Shown piece after piece: positions 56,318 through 64,000 of a stretch of DNA of 64,000 nt (its first letter is position 1; each line of letters begins with the position of its first letter). The stretch is from Rhizopus arrhizus (taxonomy: Eukaryota; Mucoromycota; Mucoromycetes; Mucorales; Rhizopodaceae): contig JAKZZE010000029.1 of NCBI GenBank assembly GCA_024220505.1, positions 434,001 through 498,000 of the forward strand, written 5' to 3'. Position numbers and translations under genes: made by a program. The notes under the pieces were generated by a model. That model did no database searches. It worked only from the letters and a program-made list of their open reading frames with translations, and was not told where the DNA came from.

Positions 56318-57738
56318 TTAGAAACCAACTTTTTTGTCCAAGTTATCTCTAACAGCCTTAGCAATGACGTGTTCATCAGGGAAAGCAAGGGCTTCAAGGT
56401 TGGCAGCATAGGGAGTGGGAACATCAGCACCAGTGACACGGCTCATAGGAGCATCCAAGTGCCAGAAAGCCTCACCTTTTAACAGAAATTAACATCTATA
56501 CTTGTACAAATGCATCTTTTTAAATCTATACTACTTACTTTCCATAACTTGAGCAGCAATTTCAGAACCGACACCGAAAGCAGCCCAGGCGTTTTCAACA
56601 GAGATAAGGTGGTTGGTCTTCTTGACAGACTTGATGATAGTGTCAACATCAAGAGGCTTGATAGATCTCAAGTTGATAACTTCAGCAGAAATACCATCCT
56701 TGGCCAAAAGTTCAGCGGCCTTCATGGCGAAACCGACAGGACGAGAGTGGGAAACGATAGTCACATCCTTACCTTCACGTTCAATCTTGGCCTTACCGAT
56801 AGGGAGAACAAAGTCAGAAGAAAGAGCTTCGGCAGAGACAGGGTAAGAGACACCATATTCGAGTTCGTTTTCAAGGAAAACAACAGGGTTGGGGTCACGA
56901 ATGGCAGCCTTCAACAAACCCTTAGCATCTTCAGCGTTCCAGGGAGAGAGGACCTTCAAGCCGGGAACAGAACCATACCAGGCAGAGAAATCTTGAGAGT
57001 GTTGGGCACCGACACCAGCAGCAGCACCGTTAGGTCCACGGAAAACGATAGGACACTTGACAACACCACCAGACATGTAGTAGGTCTTGGCAGCAGAGTT
57101 AACGATTTGATCAATAGCCTATACAAACACTGTGAATATATTTTTTTAGTGTAAAAAATTTCTGTATTTACCTGCATGGCAAAATTGAAAGTCATGAATT
57201 CACAAACAGGCTTCAAACCACTGAAGGCAGAACCAACAGCAATACCAGCAAAACCCATTTCGGTAATGGGGGTATCAATAACACGCTTAGCACCAAACTT
57301 GTCTAATAAACCTTTGGTCACCTAGGCAATGGAAAAAAAATTAAAAAAGTTTTCTTTTTAAACTCCTCCCTTTTCGTCACCCCAATCTTTTTTCGCTTTT
57401 TCCCGAATAATCCCATAATACCCCTACAAATAAAATACGCGATAAAATACCTTATAAGCACCGTTGTATTGAGCAACTTCTTCACCGAGGATGTAGACTG
57501 TTTCATCCTTGATCATTTCTTCTTCCAAAGCTTGGTTTAAAGCTTCACGAACAGTCATCTAAAAGCCGGGGGATATAAGTTTACATTATCTATCTATTTT
57601 TTTTTTTTCATATACCTCAGAGCCAGTGGAGTTGAAACGCTTTTGAGTGAAAGCAACAGCAGTGGGCTTAACAGAGGCAGTAGCAGCCTGCTTAATGGCA
57701 GCAGGAGCCATACGGTGAATAGCTGTAAGGAAGGTCAT
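56318..57738 (-). CDS. PDB1: Pyruvate dehydrogenase E1 component, beta subunit
   Basis: 372 residues from exons 57738..57616, 57558..57451, 57321..57172, 57118..56539 and 56475..56318 (all phases consistent). The N-terminal stretch ([19 protein letters not shown] to KRFNST) is a mitochondrial presequence. The mature part begins [19 protein letters not shown]. Later motifs: [74 protein letters not shown], and the C-terminal transketolase domain [20 protein letters not shown]. With the alpha subunit and thiamine diphosphate it decarboxylates pyruvate in the mitochondrial matrix. Codons are strongly biased, as in highly expressed genes. Confidence 0.97.
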
Positions 57739-58915
57739 CGTCTGTTGAGAAAGATAGGGAAGAAAAAGAAAAAAAAAAAAAAAGAAAAAAAAAGACGTCA
57801 AAAAAAAAGTTTTGAAAGAAAATTCGAATGTCACAAAATATACACACTCTTCCAATAATAAAAAAGTTTTTTTTTATTCTTATTTTCCCCTTTTTTCCCT
57901 CAAAAGCAAAACGAGAAATACTTGTAAAATTATGCTTGGTAACCCTAATAGTATCATAATCCAAATTTAGTGAAAAAAACAACACAAAAAAAGAGGACCT
58001 TGAGTGTATGACAAGCGATCCCAAAAACGAAAGAAAGGAAAAGAGCCGTTGGATGTACACTGGGCTTTGATGTTTTGAAATCATTTTAAAAAGATTGCTT
58101 TTGTATTTCACCAAACTGATTAAAGCCCATTGATCTTTATCAGTGAAAATTTTCAATCACTTTTAATTTGATGAATACCAGCCTTTTTCATTGTATCCAT
58201 GAAATATGTTGGATACAAAATTTGCTTTTTAATATATTAAACAATAATAATAATAAAAAAGACATGACAACATGCTTTGACTATAATAGCTCTTGGGATT
58301 TCAATAAAAAAAAAAAAGAAAAGTGCAATATGACAACAACTGTATTTGTATGATGAAGCAAAAGCGGAGACAAAAAACTGAAAAATTTCGGGTAAGAATG
58401 TTGAATTGAAGGGAAATCTTTGATACAATTGCATCGCTCAAGTTTTACGATATGTTTGTTGGATTAAGATTCATCCAAACTCTTTATATGTTTAAAGAAA
58501 GTCTTTCATGTCAATTGTGATAAAGATGTCTTGGGTCTCATTAAAATTGCTTAGCAACCCTTTTAGGAGGAAAAAAAAGAAGAGTTTTAGTTGTTCTTTT
58601 TAATTTATTTTATAATCTATCTTTCACATTATTCGACACAAATTAATAAAGAAAGAAGAGAAGTTGATCTACAAAAGCTGTACTGTGAATACACTTTTAT
58701 CAAACATGTCTCAAAGGTAGTACGTATTTCCAAATTAAGCTTATTATTTTGCTCTCGATTTCAACTTCCCCTCTTCTCCTCTTATTTTCCCTTTTTTCTC
58801 TTTTTCTTTTCATTTTCTTCCACTTGTTTGCTTAAAGCAATTTCCTTTTTTTTTTTATTGTAAGTCTACTTTTAAAAAAGAGTTTAAGAATTAATTTGAG
58901 TTTTCAGAACTTGTT
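57739..58915. other. Divergent promoter region (PDB1 / coronin)
   Basis: 1.2 kb between two divergent start codons; CT- and A-rich runs, CT-rich plus strand near 58750-58810. No gene recognised. Confidence 0.55.
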
Positions 58916-60737
58916 ATGGCTTTCTTTGTTCGTCCCTCCAAGTATCGTCATGTTTATGGTACCTGTGCCAAAAGAGATTTTTGTTACGACAATATCCGTG
59001 TAAGCGCAAATGCTTGGGATACAAATATGATCAAGGTCAATCCTGTAAGTAAACTATCCTTCTTTTTTTTTTAGTTTTATATGTGTTTATTCACAAGTAT
59101 TTAGCGTTTTATTTCTATCAACTGGCAAGCATCCGGTGGTGGCGCCTTTGCCGTACTTCCCCTTTCTCAAGTGGGTAAGAATATAAAAAAATCAAGAAAA
59201 GCGCGTACTATTTTTGTTTAATTCTTTTTGTTATTTTTTCTTTAGGTAAATTACCTGATAACTATCCTCTTTACAGAGGACATACAGCTCCTGTCCTTGA
59301 TACGGACTTTAATCCTTTTAATGATTTTGTGATCGCTTCTGGATCTGAAGACAGTAAGGTGATGATATGGAGTATTCCTGAAGAATATGCTGAAGGACAA
59401 GAAGAAGTGACACCCATCTTAAAGTTATCAGGTCATGGCCGGTAAGATTTAAAAAAAAGTGAAATGAAGAAAATGACATGTAACAAAAAAAAAATTTAAT
59501 AGTAAAGTAGGACAAGTGCTTTTCCATCCTGTAGCAGAAAATGTATTAGCTTCTGCCAGTACCGATTTGACTATCAAGTTGTGGGATGTTGAAAAGGGTA
59601 TTGAAAGACAACAAATTACTGGGCATACCGAAATCATTCAGTCCATGTCTTGGAACTATAACGGATCCTTATTGGCTACCACCTGCAGAGATAAAAAGCT
59701 CCGTATATTTGATGTACGCGCCAATAAGATTGTGCAAGAAGGACCTGGTCATCAAGGTATCAAGGGTTCTCGTGTGGTTTGGATGGGAAATACAGATCGT
59801 TTGGCTACTACTGGTTTCTCTCGTATGAGTGACCGTCAGTTGAACCTGTGGGATACTTCTGATCTTAGCAAACCACTCAAATCTGAATTTTTGGATACCT
59901 CTTCTGGTGTTATTATGCCATTTTATGATTCTGATAGTAAAATGCTGTATCTTGCTGGAAAGGGGTAAGGAAGAAAAGAAAAAGAAATGCATTGTCTCTA
60001 ACTCTATATGATTAGTGATGGTAATATTCGTTACTATGAATACGATAATGACGAATTATATCCTCTTGCTGAATTCAAGGCTGCTGATCCTCAACGTGGT
60101 ATGGGCTTCTTGCCAAAGAGAGGCTTAAATGTCAATGAATGTGAAGTTGCTCGAGCCTTCAAAGTTGGCACTACACTTATAGAACCCATTTCTTTTACTG
60201 TTCCTAGAAAGGTAAATATCATTCAATATACATCTTATTTGTTTCTAAAAAGTAACACTATTATTTTATAAAAGTCTGATGCTTTCCAATCTGACATTTT
60301 CCCTCCTTGTTTCAGTGATGAACCTGCTCTTACAGCTGATGAATGGTTTGAAGGCAAAGATGCTGATCCCAAACTTGTCGACCTTGAAGCAGGCTTTACT
60401 GCTAAAGCCAAAAAGGAATTTGTTCCTACAGCCGCCCCTGTGGAAGAAATAAAGAATGAACCTAGTTCACCTGATAAAGAAAAAAATGTAAATTTTCATA
60501 TAAAAGAGAATGAAGGCTCACTCTAACTTTTTTTTATAGTATCAGGAGGCTTATCATGAAGCTCGTAAGGAGAATGAAGAGTTAAAGGGACAGTTGTCTC
60601 AAAGAGATGTAAAAATTCGTGTACTTGAAATTGAAGTTGAAAAGCTTCGTACAGAATTGGCAGAATTGAGTGTATATAAAGCCAAGGAAGAAACTGAAGG
60701 AGAATTACCACATTCTGCTAATGCATTAGTTGAATAA
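58916..60737 (+). CDS. CRN1: Coronin, actin-binding WD40 protein
   Basis: 487 residues from seven exons: 58916..59044, 59105..59174, 59246..59441, 59503..59964, 60016..60211, 60275..60487, 60540..60737. It starts with the coronin signature (FVRPSKYRHVYGTCAKRD), then SINWQASGGGAFAVLPLSQV, GHTAPVLDTDFNPFNDFVIA, WD repeats such as HPVAENVLASASTDLTIKLW and the conserved GHQGIKGSRVVWMG, the coronin C-terminal extension (GLNVNECEVARAFKV; EPISFTVPRKSD), a short acidic unique region and a terminal coiled coil (VLEIEVEKLRTELAELSV). The protein regulates actin filaments and Arp2/3 at the cell cortex. Structure is complete and typical. Confidence 0.96.
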
Positions 60738-61724
60738 GCTTACTTTTTTATTGTAAAACGCTTTATACAAAATATTAATAAACATTTGAAGTTCAAAAAT
60801 AATAAATAATAGAGAACAACAGACGTGGGTCGATGAAAAACGTTGATTGTAAGAAGGATAAGTTGGCTAAAAAAAAAACATGTAATTTAAAACACAATAC
60901 GAATGCTTGTTCTTTGAATTTACTAATTATTTATTTCATAATCAGTCTTTTCAAATAGACATGCACAAGATATAGTTCATTAACTTCTCTTCATAAATTA
61001 GTACAAAAGCTTTAAAAGGGTTCTATTGTACACTTTTTTTTGTAAAGCAAACAAAATGGTTTGCAGTACGAGTAAATATAATTACGGAAAATTTATCCTG
61101 AATAGACACATGTGTTTCTATTTTAAAAAGAAAAAGAAATCAAATGAAAATAAACCAACTGAACTTTCTCATGTACACGCAGTACCATGGTCATTGGCTA
61201 ACCTAGCTTTTGCTTTAAAATAAACAAAAAGTTAAAAAAAAGAGGCATGTTTATAAACCATGTAGAGTTTATAATATTTAAAAAAGGCACAATAGGTCTT
61301 CAATCTATGAGCCAAAGAAAAATCACGGAATAATATCTCTGCAGCGGTCCGCACTTTTTTGAATGGTTTTTATCCGAAGATCTTTTACAGCCCACACAAC
61401 TTACTTTGTGGCACGTGCTGGAAAATTCTCTTCCCCAACAAACTTTCAACACTGTGCCTTGTATCAAGCATCATAAGAAAATCATTTGTACTTATCTTAC
61501 ATGCCTAGTTAACTAAGGTTTCATTCAGCATAAAAACAAGGCACTTACAAAAAAAAAAGACAGATTTAAATAAACACGCGTTTCTTTGTGCCCATACAAT
61601 TCTACATGATGCTGTGTTTCAATTACGTAAGGACAGAACGGGAAACCCAACACAAAAATTAAAAAGACGTAATTTTTTCATTCTTTTCACTTTCTTTTTG
61701 TTTCTTCTTTTTTCAAAAGCAACA
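60738..61724. other. Intergenic region upstream of phosphoglucomutase
   Basis: AT-rich with no coding sequence recognised. A CACGTG motif lies at 61422-61427, about 300 bp before the start codon. Confidence 0.5.
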
Positions 61725-63504
61725 ATGGTAAACATCCAAACGATCCCCACCAGTCCCTTTGATGGACAAAAACCTGGTACTTCAGGTCTTAGAAAGCGTG
61801 TCAAAGTGTTTCAAGAAAAAAACTATACCGAGAATTTCATTCAATCTATGCTTGAAGCTATCCCTGAAGCAGACGGTGGTGCAAAGGGCGCCACTTTAGT
61901 TGTAGGCGGTGATGGTCGTTTTTACTCTGATGAAGTACTTCAAACTATTGTCAAATGTAGTGTTGCACAAGGAGTAAGTGTTTTTTTTTAGAACGCGTTA
62001 GATAATAATATGTTTCATGTAGGTATCTAAATTGATCGTGGGACGTAACGGTATTGTATCTACGCCTGCTGCTTCAAATATCATTCGTAAGCGCAAAGCT
62101 ACCGGTGGTATCCTCTTGACTGCCTCTCATAACCCTGGTGGACCTGATAACGATTTTGGTATCAAGTACAATTGTTCTAATGGAGGTCCAGCTCCTGAAT
62201 CTGTAACTGACAAAATTTATGAAATCACTAAAACTATCAAAGAACTCAAGTTGGCTACTGACGTACCTCATATCGATTTTTCTCAACTGGGCACTCAGAC
62301 TGTGGGAGACATGACGATTGAGATCATTGATGGTGTTGATGATTATGTGGAGTTGATGAAGGACATATTTGACTTTGATGCTATCAAGGACTTCTTTGCC
62401 AAAAACAAAGATTTCAAGATACTCTTTGATGGTATGAATGGTGTCACTGGACCTTACGGATATCGTTTATTTGTCGAGGAATTTGGATTGCCCGAATCCA
62501 GTGTGATGCGTTGTAAGCCTCTGCCTGACTTTGGTGGTGCACACCCTGATCCAAACTTGACTTATGCTCATGACTTGGTAGAAGCAGTAGAAAAGCAAGG
62601 TCTTGATTTTGGTGCTGCCTCAGATGGTGATGGTGATCGTAATATGATTATTGGTAAAAACGCCTTCGTGACCCCTTCCGATAGTGTAGCTATCATTGCT
62701 CACTATGCTAAGGATGCTATTCCTTATTTTAAAAAGAACGGTGTCAATGGCTTAGCTCGCTCTATGCCTACCTCTCAAGCTGTGGACTTGGTGGCAAAGA
62801 GAATGGGTGTTGAACACTTTGAAGTTCCTACTGGCTGGAAATTCTTTGGTAATTTGATGGATGCTGGACGTTGTTCTGTTTGCGGCGAAGAGTCATTTGG
62901 TACAGGCTCTGATCATATTCGTGAAAAGGATGGTCTCTGGGCTATTTTAGGTAAGCATCCTATCCTATTACCTTTATATAATTTACTAACCTTTTTTTTT
63001 TTAGCCTGGTTAAGTATCATTACACATGTTAATAAAGAAAAGAAAGCTGGCGTGCAAGACATTCTTCAAGACCATTACCATATCTACGGACGCAATTTCT
63101 TTTCAAGATACGATTACGAGGAGGTAGACGGTAAAGGAGCTGAAGAAATGGTCAATCGACTTCGCGAATTGATTGAAAAGAAGGAATTGGTTAATAAGAC
63201 AGTTGGTCAATTCACAATAGCTGCTGCAGATGATTTTGAATACTTGGATCCTATTGACGGCAGTGTTTCAAAGAAGCAAGGTGTTCGTGTTATCTTTAAA
63301 GATGGTTCACGTATCGTGATCCGTTTGTCTGGTACTGGCTCACAAGGTGCTACTGTTCGACTTTATGTTGAGAAATATTCAAATGATAGCTCAGAATATA
63401 CCAAGGATACTCAGGCTGCATTGAAGCCTTTGATTGATGTTGCATTGGAACTGTCTCAACTTGAAAGATACACTGGACGCAAGGAACCTACAGTTATCAC
63501 ATAA
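61725..63504 (+). CDS. PGM1: Phosphoglucomutase
   Basis: 558 residues from exons 61725..61973, 62023..62950 and 63005..63504 (phases 0 and 1). Interconverts glucose-1-phosphate and glucose-6-phosphate, feeding glycogen, UDP-glucose and cell-wall synthesis in the cytosol. Catalytic serine at about 118 in GGILLTASHNPGG; metal-binding loop DGDGDRNMI near 285; sugar-binding GEESFGTGSDH about 375; phosphate-binding IRLSGTGSQGATVRLY near the C-terminus. Length is close to yeast Pgm (about 569). The gene begins with a Pgm-type N-terminus (TSPFDGQKPGTSGLRK). Yeast has two paralogues; which corresponds is not decidable. Confidence 0.97.
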
Positions 63505-63651
63505 AAAATATGTATATTTTTCAAATAAATCCATTTTATACTTTTAATGCTCAAAAGAAAAGGTTCAGTTTTATTGGTCAATGCTGATAACCATGGATAT
63601 GTTTATATTTCAATAGGATCATCAATTTACATGCATATGATTTACTTCAAA
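63505..63651. other. Short gap between convergent genes
   Basis: No feature seen. Confidence 0.4.
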
Positions 63652-64000
63652 TTAAAGCTTAGACTTTGGAGCTGTCTTTGTGTTACGACTCCAGGGAACA
63701 ATCGTGCATTGATGTCTACAAATAATTTTTTTTAAAAAAGGATTGCTGGATGTATTCAACTTTTTTTTTTTTTTACCTGGTAAGAGCCAAAATATTTCCA
63801 TTCCTGTCCCATAATTGACCATCAATGTCACATCGATTGTTAATGATGTGTGGTGCAACAAAGTAAGCCAAAACTTCCTTGATGTCATTCTTGATTTTTG
63901 CCTTGAATTGTACTTCTAATTGCATGGTAGCACTCCAGACGGGACCACCATGAACTTTTTCACCAAGCATGATGGGTGGAGGTATAAACATATCACACCA
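63652..64000 (-). CDS. Thioesterase-family protein, 3' end, peroxisomal (runs off the right edge)
   Basis: The last exon (63715..63652) and part of the preceding exon (64000..63777) are visible; intron 63776..63716 has a GTAAAA donor and TTGTAG acceptor. The visible part contains WCDMFIPPPIML, WSATMQLEVQFKAKI and DGQLWDRNGNILALTR, matching the C-terminal half of fungal 4HBT-type (acyl-CoA) thioesterase-like proteins. The short final exon ends PKSKL, a canonical PTS1 tail, so the mature enzyme is expected in peroxisomes. Substrate unknown. The upstream part lies outside the window. The neighbouring PGM gene is convergent, 147 bp away. Confidence 0.75.

Noticed and set aside
56510..57154. 214-residue plus-strand ORF across PDB1
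   Set aside because: It mirrors the strongly biased codons of pyruvate dehydrogenase beta on the other strand.

Overview
The window reads as nuclear DNA of an early-diverging filamentous fungus, most likely a Mucorales-type Mucoromycota. The basis is very AT-rich intergenic DNA with long A/T runs, compact genes with short (about 40-60 nt) GT..AG introns, and proteins that read as fungal orthologues. The species was not determined. All intron-exon structures were read by eye from splice signals and reading-frame continuity.

Left part (1-6455): the 5' portion of threonine synthase on the minus strand (cut by the window edge), a three-exon LEA-2-type membrane protein, a decayed tyrosine-recombinase fragment and a 100-bp Tc1/mariner-like MITE.

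6456-25285 is the most unusual stretch. It is a near-identical inverted repeat with about 4.4-kb arms around a 4.1-kb unique spacer. Each arm carries a copy of the same 166-residue secreted six-cysteine protein. The left arm alone carries a 5.9-kb L1-like LINE with two intact ORFs and a 16-bp target-site duplication; the other arm preserves the empty site. The spacer holds a decayed DDE transposase whose reading frame crosses the inner arm boundary, and an unrecognised spliced gene or gene relic.

26535-36128: a peroxisomal acyl-CoA synthetase (Pcs60-like), an SREBP-type sterol regulator with two membrane segments, a SulP sulfate transporter with a STAS domain, and a homocysteine S-methyltransferase. 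36129-39710 is a graveyard of LINE 3' ends and an IS630/Tc1-like transposase relic.

39711-64000 is gene-dense: Nap1 histone chaperone (with an apparent 21-nt micro-intron or in-frame stop), two hypothetical proteins, Nxt1-like mRNA export cofactor, Cox13, Tup1 corepressor, a Grainyhead/CP2 transcription factor, a DUF4396 membrane protein, pyruvate dehydrogenase E1-beta, coronin, phosphoglucomutase, and at the right edge the 3' end of a thioesterase whose last short exon supplies a peroxisomal SKL tail.

The genes are ordinary housekeeping and regulatory loci with no evident pathway cluster. Two (Pcs60-like and the thioesterase) carry peroxisomal C-terminal signals and two (Sre1-like, Tup1) are global transcription regulators. 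The biologically novel material lies in the inverted-repeat region.
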